From positions 1-38,982 of the forward strand of contig PWJC01000013.1 in NCBI GenBank assembly GCA_003560165.1: 38,982 bases of DNA, given 5' to 3'. The notes beneath the pieces were generated by a model. That model was not told where the DNA came from. It ran no database searches and saw nothing but the letters and a program-made list of their open reading frames with translations. Origin of the DNA: Bacteroidales bacterium (GTDB lineage: Bacteria > Bacteroidota > Bacteroidia > Bacteroidales > UBA7960). The translations under genes and the position numbers were made by a program. Of the stretch, positions 27,399 to 36,340 are shown piece by piece; position 1 is the first letter of the stretch; each line of letters begins with the position of its first letter.

Positions 27399-28557
27399 CG
27401 GCCAGCTCTCCTTTCTCTATATTAAGAATGCCTTTGGGAATGCACATCAGCCCAACGGAGAGGCTGATGGCATGGATATGGGCCGAACCATGGTATCTGG
27501 CCGGAACCGCCTCTCCCTGGCTGTTGACGATCACGGGTAAAAACTCAAGGCGGTCGGCCTTTTTTCTCTTGAAACTTACCCCCATGGGTATTTTCAGTTC
27601 AAGAGGATGGTAATCATGCCCCATCATTTTGTATATCAGGGGTTTGACAAAGGTCTCGAAATTGATGTACGACGATACCGGGTTCCCGGGCAAGCCAAAG
27701 ATGGGCGTGGTGCCCGATTTGCCGAAAACGGTGGGCCTGCCCGGTTTGACAGCCACTTTTTGAAACAATATGTCGACATTGTTTTTTTTCATGATCCCGG
27801 GAACGAAATCGAAGTCGCCCATCGAAACCCCTCCGCTGATCAGCACGAGGTCGTTGGTGGCCAAGGCCTGTCCGATGGCAAGCTCAGTGGCTTTGGCATC
27901 GTCAGGTACGATCCCCATGTAGTTGGGAATGCAGCCGGCCGCCCTTGACTGTGCTGCCAGCTGGATTCCGTTGCTGTTGCGTATTTTTCCCGGCCCCGGT
28001 ACCTCCCCCGGTTCGACCAGTTCATCACCGGTTGACAAAATGCCCACCCTGGGCTGTTTTGCCAGCAGCGGGCGGGTCGATCCGCTGGCAGCCAGCATGG
28101 CTATGTGCCGGGGCAGGATCAGGGTCCCCGCACGGCAGATCACATCGCCTTTTTTTACATCCTCTCCCTTTGTGGCGATATTTGACATGGTCTTCCGGGC
28201 GGCAAAACGTATTTTCCCCTCCCCGGTTTCCCTGCATTGCTCGATCATGATCACGGTATCTGCTCCCCGGGGCACCATGGCACCTGTCATGATCTTGCTG
28301 CATTGACCTTCTGCTATATCCCGGCTGGGGATATCGCCGGCAGCCAGTACTTCAATCACTTCCAGTTCCCCGTCCAGGTCGTTGCGGCGGCAGGCATAGC
28401 CATCCATGGCCGCCTTGTCGAAAGGCGGCATGTCAACATCCGAACACAGGTCTTCTGCCAGCACGCGGTTAAGAGCATCTGCGAAGTCGGCGCGTTCGCT
28501 GCCCGTGGTGGTCACACCAGACAATACAATGGAAAGCGCTTCTTCGAATTCGATCAT
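27382..28557 (-). CDS. moeA: Molybdopterin molybdotransferase
   Basis: 'MPPFDKAAMDGYACR', 'KIMTGAMVPRGADTVIMIE', 'GVSMGDFDFV', 'VFGLPGNPVSSYINFETFV' region. Confidence 0.95.
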   Translation of the reverse strand: MIEFEEALSIVLSGVTTTGSERADFADALNRVLAEDLCSDVDMPPFDKAAMDGYACRRNDLDGELEVIEVLAAGDIPSRDIAEGQCSKIMTGAMVPRGADTVIMIEQCRETGEGKIRFAARKTMSNIATKGEDVKKGDVICRAGTLILPRHIAMLAASGSTRPLLAKQPRVGILSTGDELVEPGEVPGPGKIRNSNGIQLAAQSRAAGCIPNYMGIVPDDAKATELAIGQALATNDLVLISGGVSMGDFDFVPGIMKKNNVDILFQKVAVKPGRPTVFGKSGTTPIFGLPGNPVSSYINFETFVKPLIYKMMGHDYHPLELKIPMGVSFKRKKADRLEFLPVIVNSQGEAVPARYHGSAHIHAISLSVGLMCIPKGILNIEKGELADVRPL

Positions 28558-28602
28558 TTTCCTGCTACATTTCTTCCATACACCGCCGGCAGCCGGAGGT
28601 GA

Positions 28603-29298
28603 TTACTCCCCGTCAAAACCGATCACCTGGTATTCGTGATCAAGGGTGTTGACAATGAGCAATTTGTTTCTGAGTACGCCTTCTTTTCCCAGCAATACCT
28701 TCAGGGCTTCGGCAACCTGCAGGGATGCAGCCAGTGCCGGGGTGAAGGATGGGTTGCCCAACAGGGTTTCCGCCCCTTTTTCCACCTCATCCGGGTAAAT
28801 CCGCTCCAGCAGGCGGTCGCCCGGCATGATGGTGCCTACCTGGGCATACCATCCGGCAATTGCCCCGAACACCATGGGGATATTCAGCGCGTTTGCCGCA
28901 GCAGCCACCACCTTTCGGGTGCTTACATTGTCCAGTGCGTCGACGATCAGGTCGTGCCCTACCAGGATGCCGGCCGCATTATCAGAATTGATCAGCAACT
29001 GTCGTGCCACAACCTTCACTTCAGGATTGACTTCTCCGACCCGCTGCCGGGCTTCCTCTGTTTTCGGCTTGCCCAGGTTGGCTGGCAGGGAGAGGAGCTG
29101 GCGGTTCAGGTTGGATACCTCAAACACATCCCCGTCGATCACCGTCAGATGACCGATCCCCAGCCGCGCCAGCAATTCGATGATGTAGCCGCCCAGGCCG
29201 CCGCATCCCACCACGGCCACCCTGAAGTGCCGCAGTCTGAGGTTCTCCTCGTGGCTGAGCATGTTTTCGTTGCGGACATACCGGTCTTTCAGCTTCAT
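28603..29298 (-). CDS. HesA/MoeB/ThiF family adenylyltransferase (E1-like)
   Basis: 'FRVAVVGCGGLGGYIIELLARLGIGHLTVIDGDVFEVSNLNRQLL', 'DLIVDALDNVSTRKVVAAAANALNIPMVFGAIAGWYAQVGTIMPGD'. Confidence 0.92.
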   Translation of the reverse strand: MKLKDRYVRNENMLSHEENLRLRHFRVAVVGCGGLGGYIIELLARLGIGHLTVIDGDVFEVSNLNRQLLSLPANLGKPKTEEARQRVGEVNPEVKVVARQLLINSDNAAGILVGHDLIVDALDNVSTRKVVAAAANALNIPMVFGAIAGWYAQVGTIMPGDRLLERIYPDEVEKGAETLLGNPSFTPALAASLQVAEALKVLLGKEGVLRNKLLIVNTLDHEYQVIGFDGE

Positions 29299-29613
29299 GG
29301 CTTGCGTGTTACAGATGGTTTGCGAAGTTACAAAAAACCATTGGAAGCGGGGTTATCAGATCTTGTGCCTCAGTGAACAAGGGAGGCAACTGAAATGTTC
29401 TGTTTGGCGGCACCGGCTTCTGGCCGAAGTCTTACTGCAAGATGCATTCAAGACCAGGGCAGGGCATGATTCTTCACAGGATTCATTGCCCTCCTGTGGA
29501 TGTCAGTCAATCATTAATGTTTCATAAATAGAATAAGAAATGCATAAATTTTTGAGTAGGTATTGAGCAAATTATGCGTTATTTGTGTCAGCAAGCCGGG
29601 CCCTGTCTTTAAA

Positions 29614-29629
29614 CCGGACAATGTTCCGG
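29614..29629. promoter_or_regulatory. Imperfect palindrome CCGGACAATGTTCCGG, candidate operator upstream of the ModBC-type transporter
   Basis: CCGGA-n6-TCCGG inverted repeat; the right half-site ATGTTCCGG recurs at 29642-29650. Confidence 0.35.
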
Positions 29630-29672
29630 AGTTTGAAGAGTATGTTCCGGCATTTGTTGCACCTGGTTTTTT

Positions 29673-30500
29673 ATGAAAGGTGCCGTTGTGCACCAAACGC
29701 AACTGCCTATGCTGAAAAGCTGGAAAACCGGCCTTGTCTTTCTTTTTCTGGGTGGGCTGGTCCTTTTGTTTATCGTTGCGCCACTTGCCGGCATGTTCCT
29801 GAATACGACTTCTGCGCAGTATGCCGAAACCATAGCCGATGCACAGGTAAGGGAAAGCATCCGACTGACCTTGTTCAGTTCGTTTGCCGGGGTTGTGATC
29901 TTTGGTATTGCGGCCATACCGCTGGCGTATTTGCTGGCAAGGAGAAATTTCCGGGGAAGGGGGATTGTCAACGGAGTGGTCGATCTGCCCATTGTGATCC
30001 CTCATTCGGCTGCAGGGATCGCCCTGCTGGGGGTGTTCAGCCGTGGGAGCTTTATGGGACAGGCCGGTGAGGCAGCAGGGATACAGTTTGTCGGAGGTAC
30101 GGCAGGTATTGTGATCGCCATGGCTTTTGTGAGCATTCCCTTTCTGATCAACGCGGCCAGGGATGGATTTGAGGCGGTACCCGAGAAGCTTGAAAAAGCC
30201 GCCCTGAATCTTGGTGCTTCGCCCTGGAGAGTGTTTTTTACCGTTTCGCTCCCCCTGGCCAGGCGGTCGGTTTTGACCGGCCTTACCATGATGTGGGCCA
30301 GGGGCCTGAGCGAGTTCGGCGCAGTAGTCATAATTGCCTATCACCCCATGGTTGCCCCGGTGCTCATTTGGGAAAGATTCACCTCGTTCGGGCTGTCGTA
30401 TGCCCGGCCCGTTGCCGCCGTGTTTGTATTTATATGCCTGCTGGTTTTTGTGGGGTTGCGTTTGTTTGCCAGCCGTTTGCCGGAAAGAAATCAGGGATGA
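29673..30500 (+). CDS. ABC transporter permease, molybdate/tungstate type (ModB/WtpB-like)
   Basis: Multi-TM protein with EAA-like loop 'EKLEKAALNLGASPWRVFFTVSLPLARRSVLTG', 'RGLSEFGAVVIIAYHPMVAPVLIWERF' typical of oxyanion permeases. Confidence 0.9.
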   Translation: MKGAVVHQTQLPMLKSWKTGLVFLFLGGLVLLFIVAPLAGMFLNTTSAQYAETIADAQVRESIRLTLFSSFAGVVIFGIAAIPLAYLLARRNFRGRGIVNGVVDLPIVIPHSAAGIALLGVFSRGSFMGQAGEAAGIQFVGGTAGIVIAMAFVSIPFLINAARDGFEAVPEKLEKAALNLGASPWRVFFTVSLPLARRSVLTGLTMMWARGLSEFGAVVIIAYHPMVAPVLIWERFTSFGLSYARPVAAVFVFICLLVFVGLRLFASRLPERNQG

Positions 30501-30580
30501 GACAAAAATTTTTGCCACCGGAAGGGATACGGATCTGTGAACAAAATGATAATGCCGGGTTGATGCCGGCTTGATGAACC

Positions 30581-31642
30581 ATGCTTCAACTAAAAAACAT
30601 AGGGGCAACACTCGGCTCCTTTTCGCTTGCCGGCATCAGCTTTGAAGTTGACAACGGCGATTACCTCGCTTTGCTGGGTGTATCGGGTGCGGGCAAGACG
30701 GTGCTGCTCGAAGTGCTGGCCGGTTTGGTCAGGCCGGAGCAGGGACAGGTGCTGCTTCGAGGAGAGGATATCACGGAAAAAAAAATACAGCGACGCCGCA
30801 TCGGCCTGGTATACCAGGATCTCTGCCTTTTTCCCCATTTGAGCGTTTGGGAGAACATTGCCTACCCCCTGAAGGGGAAACAGGGTTCGCGCGTCGAATC
30901 AGGCAGGCGCATACGCTTCCTTGCCTTTGAAACCGGGGTGGAACATCTTTTACAGCGCTATCCTGCCACGCTTTCGGGAGGTGAGGCTCAACGGGTCGCC
31001 CTGGCGCGTACGCTGGCGGCAGATCCGGATATTTTGCTGCTCGACGAACCCCTGTCCAATCTGGATGTGAAACTGAAAGCCGGATTGCGTGCCTTGCTGC
31101 AACGCATTCATCAAAGCGGGAAAACAGTGATCCATGTAACCCACGACTTTATGGAAGCGGCTACCCTGGCCAATAAGGTGGCCGTGATCGAGGCAGGGAA
31201 GCTGATTCAGTTTGGAACGCCTGAGGAGGTTTTCAGGCATCCGAGAACCGAATTTGTGGCCCGGTTTAGCGGGGTTAAAAACCTATTTGCCTGTCATGTC
31301 AAACCCAATGACGGAGATGGTGGATTGCTCGAAGCCATGGTTGCCGGCAAGTTGAGCATCGGCTTTTTGGGCAACCACAAACAGGAACAAGGCTTTGTGA
31401 TGGTCCCGCAGCAAGACATCATTGTTTCGGAACAACCCATCAATTCTTCGGCAGTAAATCAATATCCGGGCCTTATCAGGGAAGTATACCTGTCCGGGTC
31501 GGGCATGGAGCTGATCGTCGATGCAGGGGTGGAGTTTGTGGTATCGGTCAGCCGCGAATCCTGCGAAAGAATGGGCCTGAACCCGGGCAAGCAGGTCTGG
31601 CTTGCGTTCAAGGCGTCGGCGGTAAGGTTTGTGGAAGCCTGA
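30581..31642 (+). CDS. ABC transporter ATP-binding protein, molybdate/tungstate type (ModC/WtpC-like)
   Basis: Walker A 'GVSGAGKTVLLE', signature 'LSGGEAQRVALARTLA', Walker B 'DILLLDEPLSNLD', H-loop 'VIHVTHDF', C-terminal TOBE-like region. Confidence 0.92.
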   Translation: MLQLKNIGATLGSFSLAGISFEVDNGDYLALLGVSGAGKTVLLEVLAGLVRPEQGQVLLRGEDITEKKIQRRRIGLVYQDLCLFPHLSVWENIAYPLKGKQGSRVESGRRIRFLAFETGVEHLLQRYPATLSGGEAQRVALARTLAADPDILLLDEPLSNLDVKLKAGLRALLQRIHQSGKTVIHVTHDFMEAATLANKVAVIEAGKLIQFGTPEEVFRHPRTEFVARFSGVKNLFACHVKPNDGDGGLLEAMVAGKLSIGFLGNHKQEQGFVMVPQQDIIVSEQPINSSAVNQYPGLIREVYLSGSGMELIVDAGVEFVVSVSRESCERMGLNPGKQVWLAFKASAVRFVEA

Positions 31643-31697
31643 GGCAGGAACCTTTTATAAACATGGATGATGTATTGATTTGCTGCTCAACTATTCC

Positions 31698-31705
31698 TAA
31701 CTTTG
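31698..31705 (+). promoter_or_regulatory. -7 box (TAACTTTG) upstream of alkaline phosphatase
   Basis: Exact TAnnTTTG; TTG core at 31675-31677 with a 20-nt spacer. Confidence 0.45.
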
Positions 31706-31746
31706 ATCGCCGGAATTTTATGATAAACACCCAAATATTTAACCAT

Positions 31747-33201
31747 ATGAACCCAAAAAACAATTTTGCCCGAACCTTGCTGTTGCTGCTGCTCGCCGGG
31801 ACAGCTTCCTGTCATTTATTCAGGGCCGATGAGCCGGGGCAAACCATGCCCTATGCCAAAAACATCATTTTCTTTGTTGGCGATGGCATGGGATACAATC
31901 ATGTACTGGCGGCCAACTATTACGAGCACGGCCGATCGGCCGCCCAGCCCTATGAGCAGGAAGGCTGGTTGCAAAGAGGGCTGGCAACCTATAATGCTGC
32001 CAGGTTGAGCAATGGCGACACCATTTTCCGAAACGGGTATGCACCCCGTACGGCCTGGGAAGATGCCGGCTACCTCATTTTGGATTACACCGACAGCGGA
32101 GCCGGTGCCACGGCCCTGTCTGCCGGGAAAAAAATCCTTGACGGCGCCATCGGGATCTCTCTTAATGGCGACACACTGCTCCACATCAGCCAGGCAGCAA
32201 AGGCCCGCCGCAAATCCACCGGGCTGGTAAGCAGTGTGCCATTGAGCCACGCCACCCCGGCAGGTTTTGCTGCCCATAACCAGCATCGTTCCAATTATGA
32301 GGAGATCGGGCAGTATTTGCTGTTTCATACCCGGCTTGATCTGATCATGGCGCCGGGGCATCCCGAATACAACAACGACGGACAGCCCGAAACCATGTCG
32401 GCCAGGTATGTGGGAGGCTGGGAGATTTGGGAGCAGCTTTCGGCCGGCGACCAGCGCACCGAATTCACCGACGGCGACCGGTTGCTGTTTGTGCAGGACG
32501 TGGACGGCGACGGCAGCCGTGATCCCTGGGTGCTGATCGAAGACAGGGAGGATTTTTTGGCCCTGGCCTCAGGCCCCACGCCCAAACGGGTACTCGGCAT
32601 ACCCCGGGTATACTCCACCCTGAACCAGGGGCGCAGCATGGCCGAGGGCGAACAGATGCCCTTTACCCGGCCCTTTAACGAAAACGTGCCTACCCTCGAA
32701 GAGTTAACCCTGGCTGCACTGAATGTGCTGGGACAAAACGATTACGGCTTTTTTGTGATGATAGAGGGCGGGGCCATCGACTGGGCCAGCCACGACAACC
32801 ACCTCGGACGCACCATCGAAGAGCAGTTCGACTTTAATCGTTCGGTGGATGCAGCCATCGCCTGGGTGGAAGAGAACAGCAGCTGGGAAGAGACCCTGAT
32901 CATTGTGACCAGCGATCATGAATGTGGCTATCTGACCGGCCCCAACCATCCCGATCCGGTAAACGAAAAGGTAGAGAACCGCGGGCAGGGGAATTTGCCC
33001 GGGCATCAGTGGAATTTCGACAGCCACACCAATATGCTGGTGCCCATGTATGCCAAAGGCCCGGGAGTGGAATTGCTCGATATGTTTGCCGAAGAGAAGG
33101 ACCCGGTGCGCGGGCCCTTTCTGCAAAATACCGAAATCGCCCAGGCCATCTTCCTGATGTGGGGCAAGCCCCATATCGAGGTTCACCGGCTAAACCGGTA
33201 G
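31747..33201 (+). CDS. Alkaline phosphatase, predicted lipoprotein
   Basis: 'NIIFFVGDGMGYNHVLAANYY', 'YTDSGAGATALSAGKKILDGAIG', 'FVMIEGGAIDWASHDNHLGRTIEE', 'IIVTSDHECGYLTG'; lipobox-like 'LAGTASC'. Start at ATG 31747. Confidence 0.92.
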   Translation: MNPKNNFARTLLLLLLAGTASCHLFRADEPGQTMPYAKNIIFFVGDGMGYNHVLAANYYEHGRSAAQPYEQEGWLQRGLATYNAARLSNGDTIFRNGYAPRTAWEDAGYLILDYTDSGAGATALSAGKKILDGAIGISLNGDTLLHISQAAKARRKSTGLVSSVPLSHATPAGFAAHNQHRSNYEEIGQYLLFHTRLDLIMAPGHPEYNNDGQPETMSARYVGGWEIWEQLSAGDQRTEFTDGDRLLFVQDVDGDGSRDPWVLIEDREDFLALASGPTPKRVLGIPRVYSTLNQGRSMAEGEQMPFTRPFNENVPTLEELTLAALNVLGQNDYGFFVMIEGGAIDWASHDNHLGRTIEEQFDFNRSVDAAIAWVEENSSWEETLIIVTSDHECGYLTGPNHPDPVNEKVENRGQGNLPGHQWNFDSHTNMLVPMYAKGPGVELLDMFAEEKDPVRGPFLQNTEIAQAIFLMWGKPHIEVHRLNR

Positions 33202-33206
33202 CGGCC

Positions 33207-34979
33207 TTATTCCATGATGATGTCGTACGGCAGCCGGGTAAGGATGCCCGTCATCTGACGGAGTTCCTCCAGTTGGCGGTAATACCGGTAGCTGCTGCCC
33301 AGCTTCTGTTCGACCATCCTTTCGCTGATGCCTCCGAAGTCTTCCATCAGCTGAGTGAAGAAATCTTTGCGGATGGGGTATTCGCGGATGCGGTATACTT
33401 CGAGTTCTGCCAATTCTGCAGCCACCTCAATGGCTTTTTGCAATCCGCCGAAATCGTCTATCAGTCCGTTTTGCCTGGCCTCGGCCCCGCTCCAGACCCT
33501 TCCCCTGCCCAGTTTGTCCACTTCCGATACCGGCAACTCCCGGCCTTCGGCCACGTGATTGATAAAGGTGTCGTAGATCTCTTCAATGGACTCTTCGATG
33601 ATGCGGCGCTCGGCCGGGGTCATCGGCCTGCTGATGGAGCCCAGGTCGGCAAACTGATTGGTTTTTACGTTGTCGAAGGTGATGCCCAGTTTTTCGTTGA
33701 AGAAGTCCTGCATATTGGGTATCAGGCCGAATACCCCGATCGAACCGGTGATGGTGCTGGGGCTGGCCAGTATCCTGTGGGCTGCACAGGCGATATAATA
33801 ACCCCCGGAAGCCGCCAGATCGCCCATGGAGGCGATAACCGGCTTTTCCTCTGCGGCCAGCCTGACCTCCCTGAGGATCACGTCGGAGGCCAGGGCGCTC
33901 CCCCCGGGTGAGTTGATGCGGAACACAATGGCTTTGACAGTTTCGTCTTTCCTGGCCTCACGAATTGCCCCGGCAATCCTGTCGGAGCCGATGATGCGGT
34001 TGCTGCCGCTGCCTTGTACGATAGTGCCGCTGCCATATATTACAGCAATCCGGTCGCGGGTGCGGGGGGTTTCCATAGATTTTGGCCGCGGCGCCCTGTT
34101 GTACTGTGCAAGGCTTACCAGCTGGATATCGTTTTCGGGCTCCAGTCCAAGCTTGTTGCGAAGCACATCCAGAATCTCATCGCGGTGGGCGATACCGTCG
34201 ATCATCTCGGACTCCAGGGCCAGGGAGGCGTTCCGGGTGAGCAATTGATCTGCAACCTGGTTTACCTGGTCGATGCCCAGCCCCCTTGACTTGCCCACAT
34301 CGCCCATAACGTTGTTCCAGATGGCAGCGGTATATGACAAAATCTGTTCCCGGTTTTCGGGACTCATGTCTTCGCGGAACAAAGGTTCGCCGGCGCTCTT
34401 GTATTCGCCGTGGCGTATCAGCTGGGGATCGATCCCCAGCCTGTCGAGCATGTTTTTGATAAACAGGAGCTCCGAATTGATTCCCCTGAATGCGATCAGC
34501 CCCTCGGGATGCAGGTACACCTCATCGGCCACACTGCCCAGGTAATAGGCATTTTGCATATAGGTTTCACCATAGCTGACGACAAACTTCCCCGCGTCCT
34601 GGAAGTCCCTGATGGCCTTTCGTATTTCGTCGGTGGTTGCCCAGCCGGCATTCAGAAAGCTCAGGTCGAGGAAAATGCCCTCAATGTGGTCGTCGGCCAT
34701 TGCCTTTTCCAGGTTTTTCAGCAGATTGTTCAGCCCGATGGCCCGCTGTGGAGAGAAGGACATCCAGTGGAAGGATTCGAAGGGGCCTCGGGGTTCGCGG
34801 TCAATGATCTCTCGGTCCAGCTTCAGATGCAGCACCGATTTCTCATGAACTTCGAATACATCCCGCCTTGACAGGCTGGCAAGGGAAGCGAACACCCCGA
34901 TCATGACAAACAAAAGGATGACGAAGGTGAGAAAAAATCCCAGCATGGAGGCAAACATAAATTTGAAAAACTGCTTCAT
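33207..34979 (-). CDS. sppA: Signal peptide peptidase SppA, 67 kDa type
   Basis: 'IAVIYGSGTIVQGSG', 'KAIVFRINSPGGSALASDVILREVRLAAEEKPVIASMGDLAASGGYYIACAAHRILASPSTITGSIGVFG'; N-terminal TM; start at ATG 34979. Confidence 0.95.
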   Translation of the reverse strand: MKQFFKFMFASMLGFFLTFVILLFVMIGVFASLASLSRRDVFEVHEKSVLHLKLDREIIDREPRGPFESFHWMSFSPQRAIGLNNLLKNLEKAMADDHIEGIFLDLSFLNAGWATTDEIRKAIRDFQDAGKFVVSYGETYMQNAYYLGSVADEVYLHPEGLIAFRGINSELLFIKNMLDRLGIDPQLIRHGEYKSAGEPLFREDMSPENREQILSYTAAIWNNVMGDVGKSRGLGIDQVNQVADQLLTRNASLALESEMIDGIAHRDEILDVLRNKLGLEPENDIQLVSLAQYNRAPRPKSMETPRTRDRIAVIYGSGTIVQGSGSNRIIGSDRIAGAIREARKDETVKAIVFRINSPGGSALASDVILREVRLAAEEKPVIASMGDLAASGGYYIACAAHRILASPSTITGSIGVFGLIPNMQDFFNEKLGITFDNVKTNQFADLGSISRPMTPAERRIIEESIEEIYDTFINHVAEGRELPVSEVDKLGRGRVWSGAEARQNGLIDDFGGLQKAIEVAAELAELEVYRIREYPIRKDFFTQLMEDFGGISERMVEQKLGSSYRYYRQLEELRQMTGILTRLPYDIIME

Positions 34980-35123
34980 GACATGATGAATTTGAGATAA
35001 ATACAGGTTGAACGCATAAAGGTACAAATTTAGGAAATACCGGATTGCCGCAAAGAGAGGAAATCAAATTTTGTGTTCAGGTTTTTTTTCTTCAAATTTG
35101 CCCTGAAATCAATCGTCCGCAGC

Positions 35124-35639
35124 ATGTCAACAGCCTATATTTTATTGGGAGGCAATATGGGGGATGTTCCCGCTGCATTTGCCCGCGCCATTGCCATGAT
35201 GAAGGAGGAAGGCCTGCAAACAAAAGCAGTGGGCTCCCTTTACCGGAGCGAGCCTTGGGGAATGGAGTCCGGGGGGCAATTCCACAATCAGCTGGTGGTG
35301 ATTTCGACGGGGCTGCCACCAGCCGCCTTGCTGGAGATCCTGCAGCGGATCGAAAAAACCCTTGGCCGGCGGCGGGTATCTTCTGCTCCCGCTCCCAGGC
35401 CCATCGACATCGACATCCTGATGATCGACCAGGAGGTTGTGGATTTGCCTGGGCTGACTGTCCCCCATCCGCGCCTGCATCGGCGAAGATTCGCCTTAAT
35501 GCCCCTGAGCGAACTGGCTCCCGGGCTGCGTCACCCCCTGCTGGGCAAGACCGTCGCCGAGTTGCTGTCAGAATGCGACGATCCACTGAAAGTAGCCCGG
35601 CTGAGCCTTCCGGGGCTTCCTCACATCGAACATAGATGA
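35124..35639 (+). CDS. folK: 2-amino-4-hydroxy-6-hydroxymethyldihydropteridine diphosphokinase
   Basis: 'AYILLGGNMGDVPAAFARAI', 'GSLYRSEPWG', 'FHNQLVVIST', 'APRPIDIDILMIDQEVVDLPGLTVPHPRLHRRRFALMPLSELAPG'. Confidence 0.95.
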   Translation: MSTAYILLGGNMGDVPAAFARAIAMMKEEGLQTKAVGSLYRSEPWGMESGGQFHNQLVVISTGLPPAALLEILQRIEKTLGRRRVSSAPAPRPIDIDILMIDQEVVDLPGLTVPHPRLHRRRFALMPLSELAPGLRHPLLGKTVAELLSECDDPLKVARLSLPGLPHIEHR

Positions 35640-35643
35640 AGCC

Positions 35644-36291
35644 ATGAGGTACAACTACATTGCCATAGAAGGGAACATCGGTGCGGGAAAGACCACCCTG
35701 GCCACCAGGATCTCCGGCATCTACAACGGAAAGCTGATCCTCGAGCAGTTTGAGGACAACCCCTTTCTGGCCAAATTCTATGAGAACCAGGAAAAGTATG
35801 CCTTTGCTCTCGAACTTTCCTTTTTGGCCGAAAGGTACCAGCAGCTGAAAACCGAACTGTCCAATCAGGACCTGTTCTCGGATTTCACCATTTCGGATTA
35901 CTTTTTGAACAAATCACTCATATTTGCCCGCAAAACCCTGAACGACGACGAATACCATCTGTTTATGACACTGTTCAATATCATGAACGCCAATCTGCCC
36001 AGGCCCGATTTGCTGGTACACCTGTATGCCAGCACCGAACGGCTGCAGCGGAACATCAAACACCGGGGCCGGGAGTATGAACAGCGCATTGCCGATGAGT
36101 ACCTCGACAAGATCCAGGACAGCTATTTCAATTACCTCAGGCAGCAGCCCCAGCTCAGGGTACTGGTGCTCGTCATCAACGCCATCGACTTTGTTGCCTA
36201 TTCCTCTCATCTGGAAATGGTGCTGGAGGCCATCGACCAGGAATACCCCCGGGGCATCACCCGGATAAGGCTGGGTGTAGATGCCCCATAA
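35644..36291 (+). CDS. Deoxynucleoside kinase (dNK/dGK-dAK family)
   Basis: P-loop 'IAIEGNIGAGKTTLATRI', 'LEQFEDNPFLAKFYENQEKYAFALELSFLAERYQQLK', 'DFTISDYFLNKSLIFA', 'DLLVHLYASTERLQRNIKHRGREYEQRI'. Confidence 0.93.
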   Translation: MRYNYIAIEGNIGAGKTTLATRISGIYNGKLILEQFEDNPFLAKFYENQEKYAFALELSFLAERYQQLKTELSNQDLFSDFTISDYFLNKSLIFARKTLNDDEYHLFMTLFNIMNANLPRPDLLVHLYASTERLQRNIKHRGREYEQRIADEYLDKIQDSYFNYLRQQPQLRVLVLVINAIDFVAYSSHLEMVLEAIDQEYPRGITRIRLGVDAP

Positions 36292-36320
36292 AAAAAGGCC
36301 CCGAAAATGGGGCCTTTTTT
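36291..36320. terminator. Bidirectional terminator between convergent genes
   Basis: AAAAAAGGCCCC-GAAAAT-GGGGCCTTTTTT. Confidence 0.85.
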
Positions 36321-36340
36321 ATGGTCTGCCTTCAGGGAGT

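Noticed and set aside
29514-30611. 365-aa ORF on the minus strand opposite the ABC permease
   Set aside because: Low-complexity H/Q/K/P-rich translation with no domain motifs, fully antisense to a convincing permease; a typical shadow ORF in GC-rich DNA.
32922-33911. 329-aa plus-strand ORF spanning the end of alkaline phosphatase and antisense to sppA
   Set aside because: Crosses two well-supported genes and has no recognisable motif.
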